Shown here: piece after piece, positions 26,757 to 36,309 of the stretch
Numbering within the stretch: the first letter of the stretch is position 1
Layout: every line of letters starts with the position of its first letter
Assembly (NCBI GenBank): GCA_021496925.1
Contig: CP053915.1
Coordinates: 4,119,501-4,183,500, forward strand
Reading direction: 5' to 3'
Length of the DNA stretch: 64,000 nucleotides
DNA from: Acidovorax sp. YS12
Lineage (GTDB): Bacteria; Pseudomonadota; Gammaproteobacteria; Burkholderiales; Burkholderiaceae_C
Notes under the pieces: generated by a model
The model's input: only the letters and a program-made list of their open reading frames with translations
The model's database searches: none
Told to the model about the DNA's origin: nothing
Program-made: the position numbers and the translations under genes

Positions 26757-28445
26757 ATGAGCAAGGAAGAAACCTCCCCCGGTTTGCTGTCGAAGATGGT
26801 GCGCTTCGTGCGCAACCCCACCGTCAACTGGACCGACCTCGACAACCTCGAGGCCGAGCGCGAGAGCCAGTACAGCAAGCAGATGCTCAAGGAGATGATC
26901 GAGCGCAAGCGGCGCAACGACTTCGTGCGCCGCCGCGAGTTCGACCAGCTGCGCAAGCTGCGCCAGCGCGACGCCCTCACCGGCCAGCGCACCGAGGACC
27001 CCACGGCGCGCCCCTCGTTCTTCCACAGCAGCATGACCTCGCCCGATGACCGGGCCGTGACGCTGAAGAAGATCGACGAGATCGAGGCGCAGATGTCCCA
27101 GCAATGGTGGAAGAACAAGCCCGCCCATGGCGCGGCCGCTGCTTCCGCCGCGGGCGATAGGGAGGCGGCCGCGTTCGCGCCCACGGCGCCGCTGACCCTG
27201 CCCGGCGCGCTGCCCACCGTGGCGCCGGCTTCGGTCGAGCCGCTGTTCGCCGAGGACGGCGCGCTGTCGGGCGGGCTGTCCGACAGCCTGCCGGCCGCCG
27301 CACCGCCGCCGGTGGAAGACATGCTGGCCGATCCGGCGCCAGCGCCCCAGGCACACCAAGAACCGGAGGTATTCGTGCACGAACCCGATCTGGAAGAGGC
27401 CGCCATCCGCTTCGCCAGCGGCGACAGCGCCGGAGCCGAGGCCGGGCTGCGCGACGTGCTGGCCCAGCATGCGCAGGACGACCCGCAGCAGCAGTTCGAG
27501 ATCTGGATGACCCTGTTCGACCTGTACCGGGCGACGGGCCAGCGCGAGAGCTTCGATGCCCTGTCGCTCGACTTCGCCGCGCGCTTCAGCCGCTCGGCGC
27601 CGCTGTGGTTCGCCATCTGCGAGCAGCCGGACGCGGCCGAGAGCGCCGATGCGGGCGCTGCCGCGCCGCGCGGCTTCGCCTGGACCGCGCCGGGCACGCT
27701 CTCGGCGCAGTCCGTGGCCGCGCTGCAGGCGGCGCTCGGCCGTGCCGTGGCGCCGTGGAACTTTGCCTGGGCGCGGCTCATGACCATCGAGGAAGCGGCG
27801 CTGCCCGCCCTCGCCAAGCTGTTCGACCAGTGGGCCGACCAGAACGTGCAGATCCATTTCGCCGGCGTGGAGGCGCTGCACAGCCTGCTGCAGGCCAAGA
27901 CGCCGTCGGGCGACCGCGCCATCAGCCCGGAATGGTGGCGCCTGCGCATGGCGGCGCTGCGGCTCATGGGGCGCCTGGACGAATTCGAGCTGGTGGCGCT
28001 GGACTACTGCGTGACCTACGAGGTCTCCCCTCCGTCATGGGTCGTGCCGCGCTGCAGCTACACGGCGGACGATGGCTCGGTATCGGGCGCGGCCGCGAAG
28101 GCGGCGCCCGAGAGCGACTTCATGGCATCCAACTTCGGCCTGCCGTCGCAGATCATGGAGGCCGAGGCGCCGCGCCCGCGCCTGTCGGGCACCATCGACG
28201 GCGACGCCGGGCCGCTGCTGGCGCCGCTGGCCGAGATGGCGCGCCCCGGCCAGCCCCTGGTCATCGGCTGCGAACACCTGGTGCGCGTGGACTTTCCCGC
28301 CGCCGGCTCGGTGCTCAACTGGGCCGCCGCACAGCAGGCCCAGGGGCAGGCGGTGCAGTTCGTGAACCTGCACCGCCTGGTGGCGGTGCTGTTCAACGTG
28401 ATCGGCATCAACGAGCACGCCTGGGTTGTCCCCAGAAAAAATTAG
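26757..28445 (+). CDS. STAS-domain protein of unknown function
   Basis: 562 residues. A charged N-terminal part (about 1-100, rich in Arg/Glu helix) is followed by an Ala/Pro linker (120-200), a helical repeat-like segment (about 205-285), and two regions with STAS (MlaB-like) character. The last, LVRVDFPAAGSVLNWAAAQQ to FVNLHRLVAVLFNVIGINEHA, is the clearest. STAS domains often bind partners or nucleotides; the target is unknown. It starts 49 bp after dksA and may be co-transcribed with it. A GC-rich repeat follows it. Confidence 0.7.
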   Translation: MSKEETSPGLLSKMVRFVRNPTVNWTDLDNLEAERESQYSKQMLKEMIERKRRNDFVRRREFDQLRKLRQRDALTGQRTEDPTARPSFFHSSMTSPDDRAVTLKKIDEIEAQMSQQWWKNKPAHGAAAASAAGDREAAAFAPTAPLTLPGALPTVAPASVEPLFAEDGALSGGLSDSLPAAAPPPVEDMLADPAPAPQAHQEPEVFVHEPDLEEAAIRFASGDSAGAEAGLRDVLAQHAQDDPQQQFEIWMTLFDLYRATGQRESFDALSLDFAARFSRSAPLWFAICEQPDAAESADAGAAAPRGFAWTAPGTLSAQSVAALQAALGRAVAPWNFAWARLMTIEEAALPALAKLFDQWADQNVQIHFAGVEALHSLLQAKTPSGDRAISPEWWRLRMAALRLMGRLDEFELVALDYCVTYEVSPPSWVVPRCSYTADDGSVSGAAAKAAPESDFMASNFGLPSQIMEAEAPRPRLSGTIDGDAGPLLAPLAEMARPGQPLVIGCEHLVRVDFPAAGSVLNWAAAQQAQGQAVQFVNLHRLVAVLFNVIGINEHAWVVPRKN

Positions 28446-28448
28446 GGC

Positions 28449-28600
28449 ATCCCCCTGAGCGGCTTACGCCGCTTCCCCCTTCTTTCTACGCGCTGCGCGC
28501 TCCGGGAAGGGGGACGACGCCAGCGCGGCGCGGCCGGCTGAGGCCCTTGCGCGGCGTCCGCTGGCTTGGGGCGCGCCAGTTCATGTGCCGTGCCCTGTCT
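28449..28600. repeat. GC-rich ~130-bp intergenic repeat, copy 2
   Basis: It shares with 23145-23277 the blocks CCCCCTGAGCGGC, GCCGCTTCCCCC, GGGGGACGA, CTTGCGCGGCGTCCGCTGGC and TGCCGTGC. It fills the gap between the STAS gene and hslV and could form stem-loops that end transcription. Confidence 0.8.
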
Positions 28601-28635
28601 TGCAATGGGGCGCGGCGCCCCTATCTAGATCGGTT

Positions 28636-29184
28636 ATGGAACAGTTTCACGGCACCACCATCCTCAGCGTGCGCCGCCAGCGGGCGGACGGCAGCATCGA
28701 CGTCGCCATCGGTGGCGACGGCCAGGTCACCCTGGGCAACATCGTCGTCAAGGGCACGGCGCGCAAGGTGCGCAAGCTCTACCACGGCAAGGTGCTCGCG
28801 GGCTTCGCGGGGGCCACGGCCGATGCGTTCACGCTGTTCGAGCGCTTCGAGGCCAAGCTGGAAAAGCACCAGGGCCACCTGACGCGCGCCGCCATCGAGC
28901 TCACCAAGGACTGGCGCACCGACCGCGTGCTGCGCCGCCTCGAAGCCATGCTGGCCGTGGCCGACCACAGCGCCTCGCTCATCATCACCGGCAACGGCGA
29001 CGTGCTCGAGCCCGAGCAGGGCATCGTCGCCATCGGCTCGGGCGGCGCCTACGCGCACTCGGCCGCCAAGGCGCTGCTGGCCAACACCGAACTCGGCGCC
29101 GAGGACATCGTGCGCAAGTCGCTGGCCATCGCGGGCGAGCTGTGCATCTACACCAACATGCACCACACCGTCGAAACACTTTGA
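28636..29184 (+). CDS. hslV: ATP-dependent protease HslV, proteolytic subunit
   Basis: 182 residues. HslV is the threonine peptidase that works with HslU to degrade cytoplasmic proteins. The catalytic N-terminal Thr lies in HGTTILSVRR, so a short propeptide MEQFHG must be removed to expose it (E. coli HslV needs only Met removal). Typical motifs follow: GDGQVTLGN, VRKLYHGKVLAGFAG, and ELTKDWRTDRVLRRLEAML. The ATG at 28636 gives the standard N-terminus. Confidence 0.95.
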   Translation: MEQFHGTTILSVRRQRADGSIDVAIGGDGQVTLGNIVVKGTARKVRKLYHGKVLAGFAGATADAFTLFERFEAKLEKHQGHLTRAAIELTKDWRTDRVLRRLEAMLAVADHSASLIITGNGDVLEPEQGIVAIGSGGAYAHSAAKALLANTELGAEDIVRKSLAIAGELCIYTNMHHTVETL

Positions 29185-29188
29185 ATTT

Positions 29189-29240
29189 GATAGCTGCTGG
29201 CGCTTTCTGCATAAGCGCTGGAGCCTGATTTGGCTTGAAT
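29189..29240. repeat. Dispersed repeat copy between hslV and hslU
   Basis: It reads GATAGCTGCTGGCGCTTTC, then AAGCGCTGGAGCC and GATTTGGCTTGAAT. It fills the whole hslV-hslU gap, so the ATG of hslU follows immediately and has no usual ribosome site. Confidence 0.85.
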
Positions 29241-30581
29241 ATGTCCTCCATGACCCCCCAGGAAATCGTCTCGGAACTCGACCGCCACATCGTCGGCCAG
29301 GCCGGCGCCAAGCGCGCCGTGGCGATTGCGCTGCGCAACCGCTGGCGCCGCCAGCAGGTCGATGCCAGCCTGCGCGCCGAGATCACGCCGAAGAACATCC
29401 TGATGATCGGCCCCACCGGCGTGGGCAAGACCGAGATCGCGCGCCGTCTGGCGCGCCTGGCCGATGCGCCGTTCATCAAGGTCGAGGCGACCAAGTTCAC
29501 CGAGGTGGGCTACGTCGGCAAGGACGTGGACGCGATCATCCGCGACCTGATCGAGGTGGCCGTGAAGCAGACGCGCGAGGCCGACATGAAGAAGGTGCGC
29601 GCGCGCGCCGAGGACGCGGCCGAGGAGCGCATCCTCGACGTGCTGATCCCCCCGGCGCGCAGCGCCGGCTTCGATGCCGCGCGCACCAGCGAGCCCGCGG
29701 CCGACAGCACCGCGCGCCAGGTGTTCCGCAAGAAGCTGCGCGAGGGCCAGCTCGGCGACAAGGAGATCGAGATCGACCTCGCCGAGGCGCGCCCGCAGCT
29801 CGAAATCATGGGCCCGGCGGGCATGGAGGACATGGCCGAGCAGCTGCGCGGCATGTTCAGCCAGATGGGCCAGGAGCGGCGCAAGACGCGCAAGCTGAAG
29901 ATCGCCGAGGCGCTCAAGCTGCTGGCCGAGGAAGAGGCCGCCAAGCTGGTCAACGAGGACGAAATCAAGACGCGCGCGCTGCAAAACGCAGAGCAGAACG
30001 GCATCGTCTTCATCGACGAGATCGACAAGGTGGCCGCGCGCCAGGAGGCCAGCGGCGCCGACGTGTCGCGCCAGGGCGTGCAGCGCGATTTGCTGCCGCT
30101 GGTCGAGGGCACCACGGTGTCCACCAAGTACGGCATGGTCAAGACCGACCACATCCTGTTCATCGCCTCGGGCGCGTTCCACCTGGCCAAGCCCAGCGAC
30201 CTGATCCCCGAGCTGCAGGGGCGCTTTCCGATCCGCGTCGAGCTGGGCTCGCTCTCGGTGCAGGATTTCGAGGCCATCCTCACGCAGACGCATGCCTCGC
30301 TGGTCAAGCAGTACCAGGCGCTGCTGGCGACCGAGGGCGTGGCGCTGGAGTTCACGCCCGAGGGCATCACGCGGCTGGCGCACATCGCCTTCGACGTGAA
30401 CGAGCGCACCGAGAACATCGGCGCGCGCCGCCTTTCCACGGTCATGGAGCGCCTGCTCGACGAAGTCAGCTTCGACGCCGCCAACCGCGCCGGGCAGACG
30501 GTGGCCATCGACGCCGCCTACGTGAACGAGCGCCTGCAGTCGCTGAGCCAGGACGAGGACCTTTCGCGCTTCATCCTGTAG
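29241..30581 (+). CDS. hslU: ATP-dependent protease HslU, AAA+ unfoldase subunit
   Basis: 446 residues. HslU unfolds substrates for HslV. Visible are MTPQEIVSELDRHIVGQ, Walker A GPTGVGKT (about 57-64), the pore loop EVGYVGKDV, Walker B GIVFIDEIDK, the sensor region and the C-terminal SQDEDLSRFIL needed to engage HslV. The ATG at 29241 is preferred; a TTG six bases upstream is also in frame but lies in the repeat. Confidence 0.96.
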   Translation: MSSMTPQEIVSELDRHIVGQAGAKRAVAIALRNRWRRQQVDASLRAEITPKNILMIGPTGVGKTEIARRLARLADAPFIKVEATKFTEVGYVGKDVDAIIRDLIEVAVKQTREADMKKVRARAEDAAEERILDVLIPPARSAGFDAARTSEPAADSTARQVFRKKLREGQLGDKEIEIDLAEARPQLEIMGPAGMEDMAEQLRGMFSQMGQERRKTRKLKIAEALKLLAEEEAAKLVNEDEIKTRALQNAEQNGIVFIDEIDKVAARQEASGADVSRQGVQRDLLPLVEGTTVSTKYGMVKTDHILFIASGAFHLAKPSDLIPELQGRFPIRVELGSLSVQDFEAILTQTHASLVKQYQALLATEGVALEFTPEGITRLAHIAFDVNERTENIGARRLSTVMERLLDEVSFDAANRAGQTVAIDAAYVNERLQSLSQDEDLSRFIL

Positions 30582-30600
30582 GCGCATCTGCATCTAATTC

Positions 30601-30677
30601 GATAGCTGCCAGCGCTTGCCAGTAAACGGTTTGGCACTGAAAAGTGCCGCAAACCCTTTGCAGGAAAGCGCGAGAAG

Positions 30678-30690
<13 letters not shown>
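30601..30690. repeat. Dispersed repeat, inverted dimer with hairpin, between hslU and the regulator
   Basis: GATAGCTGCCAGCGCTTGCC at the left and GCGAGAAGCTATGC at the right are opposed half-units. Between them is a GGCACT-GAAA-AGTGCC hairpin (30633-30648), a possible bidirectional terminator for convergent hslU and the sigma-54-type regulator. The right arm supplies the TAG stop (30678-30680) and last residues of the regulator. Confidence 0.8.
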
Positions 30691-31763
<1,073 letters not shown>

Positions 31764-31785
31764 GCGTGCGCCTTTCCCGGCCCGC

Positions 31786-32961
31786 TCAGGAATAGAACGA
31801 CGGCGCCGGCGCCTCGCCGTTCAGCGCCCAGTCGCCCAGCTCCTGCAGCTTGTAGTCCACCGGGTCGTGCAGCGTCTGCACGCGCAGGTTGCGCCAGAAG
31901 CGGTCCAGGCGCAGCGCGCCGTGCGTGGCGCGCGCGCCGGTGGTCTCGAACAGGCGCGCGGCCACGTCCAGCCCGGCGCGCGTGGAGGCGACCTTGGCCG
32001 TGGCCACGGCCACCGCTACCTGGCCGCGCTCGGCGGCGGTGAGTGCCGCGCCGCGCTGCCAGGCCAGGTCGAACTGCTGCGCCGCGTGGCGCGCCAGCAG
32101 GCGCACGCCCTCCAGCGCCACGTGGAATTCGCCGTAGTGGCGCAGCGTGTACGGGTCCTTGCTGGCCTGCGCGGCGCTGGAGCGGTGCCAGACGCGCGCC
32201 TCGTGCAGCGTGTAGTGGCGCGCCTGCGCCAGCGCGCCTTCGGCCAGGCCGAGGAACAGGTGCACGAACACCAGCTGCGCCAGCAGCGGGCGCAGCGCCG
32301 AGAACGGGGTGGACAGCGGGCCGGGGTCGAGCAGCAGCTCGCCCTCTTCCACGCGCACCTTCTCGAACAGGGCGCTGCCGCTGTCGGTCTGGCGCTGGCC
32401 GAAGCAGTTCCAGTCGCCGTTGAGCGTGATGCCCGCGCGCGCCGTGGGAATGGCGGCGATCAGCAGCTTGCGGCTGGTTTCGTCCAGGCCCGAGGCGACG
32501 AGCATCTCCGAGTCCAGCGCGCCGGAGCAGAAGCTTTTCTTGCCCGAGAACTCGACCCAGCCGTCGAAGCGGCGCACGGTGGTGCGGTCGTCCAGCGGGT
32601 TCAGCGCGTTGCCCCAGAACCAGTGCTTGCGCGCCGTCTGCTCCAGCCAGGGCTGCCACTGCGCGGGCCGCGCGAACAGCTGCACCGTGGCCAGCAGCAG
32701 GTGGTGGAAGCCGTAGACGTGGGCGATGGAGCTGTCGGCCTGCGCGAAGGTGCGCACGGTGTCCAGCACCGTGGCCCAGTCGGCGCCCTGGCCGCCCAGC
32801 GCGCGCGGGATGGACAGGGTCAGCAGGCCGCTGGCGCGCAGCGCGTCGCGCTCGGCCTTGGGCGTGCCGCCCTGCGCGTCGCGCGCGATGGCGGTCTCGG
32901 CGAACTGGCGCGCCAGGGCTTGCACGGTGTCGTGGGTGGTCGTGGGAAGGGGGGATGTCAC
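31786..32961 (-). CDS. SfnB/DszC-type flavin monooxygenase (acyl-CoA dehydrogenase fold), module A
   Basis: 391 residues. It has the acyl-CoA dehydrogenase fold used by DszC- and SfnB-like flavin-dependent sulfur oxygenases: ALGGQGADWATVLDTV, DSSIAHVYGFHH, VEFSGKKSFCSGA, DWNCFGQRQTDSGSALFE and the C-terminal RLDRFWRNLRVQTLHDPVDYK. These enzymes oxidise sulfides or sulfones using reduced flavin from a separate reductase; the exact substrate is unknown. A GTG at 32961 with GGAG upstream is the best start. It is the last enzyme gene before the regulator. Confidence 0.8.
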   Translation of the reverse strand: MTSPLPTTTHDTVQALARQFAETAIARDAQGGTPKAERDALRASGLLTLSIPRALGGQGADWATVLDTVRTFAQADSSIAHVYGFHHLLLATVQLFARPAQWQPWLEQTARKHWFWGNALNPLDDRTTVRRFDGWVEFSGKKSFCSGALDSEMLVASGLDETSRKLLIAAIPTARAGITLNGDWNCFGQRQTDSGSALFEKVRVEEGELLLDPGPLSTPFSALRPLLAQLVFVHLFLGLAEGALAQARHYTLHEARVWHRSSAAQASKDPYTLRHYGEFHVALEGVRLLARHAAQQFDLAWQRGAALTAAERGQVAVAVATAKVASTRAGLDVAARLFETTGARATHGALRLDRFWRNLRVQTLHDPVDYKLQELGDWALNGEAPAPSFYS

Positions 32962-32987
32962 GGTGTCTCCGTCAGTGGGAAGGGGGT

Positions 32988-34328
32988 TCAGTCGTCCTTG
33001 CCGTGCGCGCGCGGCGTGATGCCGTGCTCCTTGGCGTAGGCGGCGGACTTTTCCAGGATCAGCGGGCGCAGCAGCGCGTGGTCGGCCTTGATCCAGTCGG
33101 TGCGCAGCACCCATTGGCTGCCGTCCCACTGCTGGATGCGCGCGGCGCCGCCGCCCTCGTGGTCCTGCGGCGTGATGTTCAGCGGCTGCAGCAGGCCGTG
33201 GAAGCCGATCTCCTTCAGGCGCGCATCGTTCACCACCAGATGCTCCCAGGCCCAGCGGCCCTCCTCGCCGTTGAGCGGGCGCTTGCCGAACTTGCGGTAA
33301 CCGGTGCGCAGGGCCTCCACCGCCAGCGCGGCGTTGACCAGGCCGATGTTGTAGTTGACCGCGCCGAAGTACCGGGTGTCGCGCAGGTCGCTCTTGCCCT
33401 TGTCGAGGATGTGCGTCTTCAGCCGCTTGTGGATGTCGAAGCCGGTGCCGCCGGGGTAGGGCGCCAGCGCCTGGTAGCCCTTGGCGGCCTCGCCCGCCGG
33501 GATCACGTCGGACTCCGACCCGGCCCAGACGTCGCCGATGATGCGGTGGGCCGGGAAGCCGAAGCGCTGCGCGGTCTTGATCGCCACCACGGTGGAGACG
33601 CCCCAGGTGCGCAGGAAGATCCAGTCCGGCTTGATCTCGCGCACGCGGCGCCACTGCGGCGACTGCTCGTTGCCCGGGTCGGCCACCGGAATCTGGATGT
33701 TCTCGAAGCCGTACTTCTTCGCCAGCAGCTCCACGGCGGGCTGGGTGGCGCGGCCATAGGCCGAGTCGTGGTACACGGTGACGATCTTCTTGCCTTTGAG
33801 CTTGTCGAGCCCGCCCTCCTTCTGCGCGATGAAGTTGATGCCGGTCGAGGCCTGGCTGTAGTAGCTGAACAGCAGCGGGAAGGCGTAGGGGAACACCGTG
33901 CCGTCGATGGATTCGGTGCGCCCGCCCGCCGGGTCGATGAGCGGAATCCTGTCGGCCGCGGCCTTCTCGATCAGCGCGTAGGTGGCGGGCGTGCCGTGGG
34001 TGAAGAAGAAGGCCAGCGGCGAGCCGTCCTTGCCCTTCTTCACGCGCTCGTAGACCTCCACCGTGCGGTCGGGGCTCCACTCGGTCTCGAACTCCTCGTA
34101 CTTGATCTTCACGCCGTCGATGCCGCCCTCCACCTCGTTGATGTAGCGGAAGTAGTCGATGGTGCCGGCCCACCAGAGCGCGCCGCTGGAGGCATACGGC
34201 CCGACGCGGTAGGTGGGCAGCGGCACGTACTGCTCGGCGGCGTGCAGCGGCGTGGACGCGAGGCCCAGGCCCAGCGTGGCGGCGAGCGCCAGGGCCAGGG
34301 CCTTGCGTGGCAGGAAGAGGTGTTTCAT
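32988..34328 (-). CDS. ABC transporter substrate-binding protein (HAAT/LivJ type), module A
   Basis: 446 residues. A signal peptide (about 1-30, ending TPLHA) exports it to the periplasm. The fold is periplasmic binding protein type 1: YRVGPYASSGALWWAGTIDYF, a DGVKIKYEEFE lead, KGKKIVTVYHDSAYGRA and a C-terminal hinge. In this sulfur locus the ligand is probably an organic sulfur compound, not a branched-chain amino acid; this is inferred. Paralogue of the binding protein at 42026-43342 with the same segment order. Confidence 0.85.
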   Translation of the reverse strand: MKHLFLPRKALALALAATLGLGLASTPLHAAEQYVPLPTYRVGPYASSGALWWAGTIDYFRYINEVEGGIDGVKIKYEEFETEWSPDRTVEVYERVKKGKDGSPLAFFFTHGTPATYALIEKAAADRIPLIDPAGGRTESIDGTVFPYAFPLLFSYYSQASTGINFIAQKEGGLDKLKGKKIVTVYHDSAYGRATQPAVELLAKKYGFENIQIPVADPGNEQSPQWRRVREIKPDWIFLRTWGVSTVVAIKTAQRFGFPAHRIIGDVWAGSESDVIPAGEAAKGYQALAPYPGGTGFDIHKRLKTHILDKGKSDLRDTRYFGAVNYNIGLVNAALAVEALRTGYRKFGKRPLNGEEGRWAWEHLVVNDARLKEIGFHGLLQPLNITPQDHEGGGAARIQQWDGSQWVLRTDWIKADHALLRPLILEKSAAYAKEHGITPRAHGKDD

Positions 34329-34362
34329 GGCAGGGATTCCTTGGGTTGAAAGGGGAAACGGT

Positions 34363-35424
34363 TCAATGGGGCGGGGTGGAGAGCCGCGGCGCGCGGGCGC
34401 GCCAGGCCGACAGGCGCGCGCGCCAGGGGACGATGCGGTGGCGGTGGAAGTCGGCGGCGAGGCGCGCCATGCCTTCCGGCTCCTTGATGAGAAAGCCGAT
34501 GATCAGCACGCCGAAGACCACCTTCTGCACGTTCTGCAGCAGCCCGGCGTCGAGCCGCCCGGCGAACAGGCCCTGCGAGACGAAGTCCAGCGCCAGCGGC
34601 AGCAGGCAGATGAAGGCAGCGCCGATGAAGTTGCCGCCGATGCTGCCGAGCCCGCCGATGATGGCGATGAACAGGATCTGGAACGAGCGCGTCAGCCCAA
34701 AGCTCTGCACGCCCGCCGAGCCCAGGTAGGCGAAGGCCCACAGCGCCCCGGCGACGCCCAGGAAGAACGCGCTCACGGCGAAGGCCAGCACCTTGCCGCG
34801 GTGCACGCGGATGCCCGCCACGGCGGCGGCCGTGTCCATGTCGCGGATCGCCATCCAGTCGCGGCCGGTCTGGCTGCGCACCAGGTTCAGCGCCACCCAG
34901 GTCAGCAGCGCCACGGTGGCCAGCACCAGGTAGTACCGGCCCAGCGGGTGGTTCAGCTCGAAGCCGAGGAAGCCCAGCCGGGGCGCCGAGATGGTGGCCG
35001 AGGAGCTGTGGTTGTAGAACCACGGGAACTTGAGGAACAGCCACTCCAGGAAGAACTGCGCGGCCAGGCTGGTGACCATCAGGTAGAAGCCCTTGATGCG
35101 CGCGCTGGGCAGGCCGAACAGCAGCCCGGCCAGCGCCGCCACGAGGCCGCCGCACAGCATCGCCGGCACGAAGTCCAGCCCGGCGCGCAGCACGAAGGCA
35201 TAGGTGGCGAAGGCGCCCACCGCCATGAAGCCGCCCGAGCCGAGCGAGACCTGGCCCGCGTAGCCGGTCAGCAGGTTCAGGCCGATGCCCGCCAGCGCCA
35301 GCACCAGGAACGGCACGAGGATGGCGCTGAGCCAGTATTCGCCGCCCAGCCAGGGCGCGGCGATGAAGGCCGCGGCCAGCCACAGCGGCGCGGGCATGCG
35401 GGAGGGGTGTCGTTGTCGCTGCAT
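34363..35424 (-). CDS. ABC transporter permease LivM type, module A
   Basis: 353 residues with about nine or ten hydrophobic helices and the LivM signature LNLLTGYAGQVSLGSGGFMAVGAFATY (about 48-74) and RDMDTAAAVAGIRVHRGKVLAFAVSAF. It forms the membrane channel with the LivH-type permease of the same module (gap 3 bp upstream). Confidence 0.88.
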   Translation of the reverse strand: MQRQRHPSRMPAPLWLAAAFIAAPWLGGEYWLSAILVPFLVLALAGIGLNLLTGYAGQVSLGSGGFMAVGAFATYAFVLRAGLDFVPAMLCGGLVAALAGLLFGLPSARIKGFYLMVTSLAAQFFLEWLFLKFPWFYNHSSSATISAPRLGFLGFELNHPLGRYYLVLATVALLTWVALNLVRSQTGRDWMAIRDMDTAAAVAGIRVHRGKVLAFAVSAFFLGVAGALWAFAYLGSAGVQSFGLTRSFQILFIAIIGGLGSIGGNFIGAAFICLLPLALDFVSQGLFAGRLDAGLLQNVQKVVFGVLIIGFLIKEPEGMARLAADFHRHRIVPWRARLSAWRARAPRLSTPPH

Positions 35425-35427
35425 GGG

Positions 35428-36309
35428 TCAGACCCTCTCGATGGCGCGCTGGCCGAAGATCCCGGCCGGGCGCACGTAGACGAACGCCAGGGCCAGCGCG
35501 TAGGCGAACCAGGCGGAGATGCCGCCGCCGATGTGCGGGCCGATGTAGGCCTCGGCCAGGCTCTCGGCCGCGCCCACGATCAGCCCGCCGGCGATGGCGC
35601 CGCCGATCGAGGTGAAGCCGCCGATGATGAGCACCGGCAGCGCCTTGAGCACCACCAGCGAGAGCGAGAACTGCACGCCCTGGCGCGCGCCCCACAGCAG
35701 CCCGGCCACCAGGCCGGTGACGCCGGCGACAGCCCAGACGATCTGCCAGATGCGGCGCAGGTCGATGCCGATGGACAGCGCCGCGCGCGTGTCGTCGGCC
35801 ACGGCGCGCAGCGCGATGCCGGTGCGCGTGCCGTTGAACAGCAGCGCCAGCACGCCCACCAGCGCCACGGCGGCGAGGGCGGCGGCCAGGTCGAACTGGC
35901 TGATGAGCAGGCCGCCGATGAACAGCGGCACGTCGTCGATGCCCAGGTCCAGCGCATGCACGTCGGCGCCCATGGCGCCCTGGGCCACGCCCTCGATCAC
36001 GTAGGACAGGCCCAGCGTCGCCATGAACAGCGTCATCGGGCTGCGGTGCGTCAGCGGCCGCAGCACCAGCCGCTCGATCAGCACCGCCAGCGCCACCAGC
36101 GCGGCCACGGTCAGCACCAGCGCCAGCGCGAAGGGCAGGCCCGCCTCCAGCAGCGTGACGAACAGCAGCGCCGCGAACAGCAGGATGGCCCCCTGCGCGA
36201 AGTTGAACACGCCGCTGGCCTTGTAGATCAGCACGAAGCCGATGGCCACCAGCGAATACATGGTGCCCGCGAGCAGGCCGCCGATCAGGGTTTCGAGGAA
36301 CAGGGTCAT
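35428..36309 (-). CDS. ABC transporter permease LivH type, module A
   Basis: 293 residues, multi-spanning. LivH motifs: ETLIGGLLAGTMYSLVAIGFVLIYKASGVFNFAQG at the N-terminus, RAVADDTRAALSIGI, and LKALPVLIIGGFTSIGGAIAGGLIVG. Its ATG overlaps the stop of the ATPase gene by four bases, so the pair is coupled. Confidence 0.9.
   Translation of the reverse strand: MTLFLETLIGGLLAGTMYSLVAIGFVLIYKASGVFNFAQGAILLFAALLFVTLLEAGLPFALALVLTVAALVALAVLIERLVLRPLTHRSPMTLFMATLGLSYVIEGVAQGAMGADVHALDLGIDDVPLFIGGLLISQFDLAAALAAVALVGVLALLFNGTRTGIALRAVADDTRAALSIGIDLRRIWQIVWAVAGVTGLVAGLLWGARQGVQFSLSLVVLKALPVLIIGGFTSIGGAIAGGLIVGAAESLAEAYIGPHIGGGISAWFAYALALAFVYVRPAGIFGQRAIERV

Noticed and set aside
29235..29240. TTG start for hslU six bases before the ATG
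   Set aside because: It lies in the dispersed repeat and adds only two residues; the ATG fits the family N-terminus.
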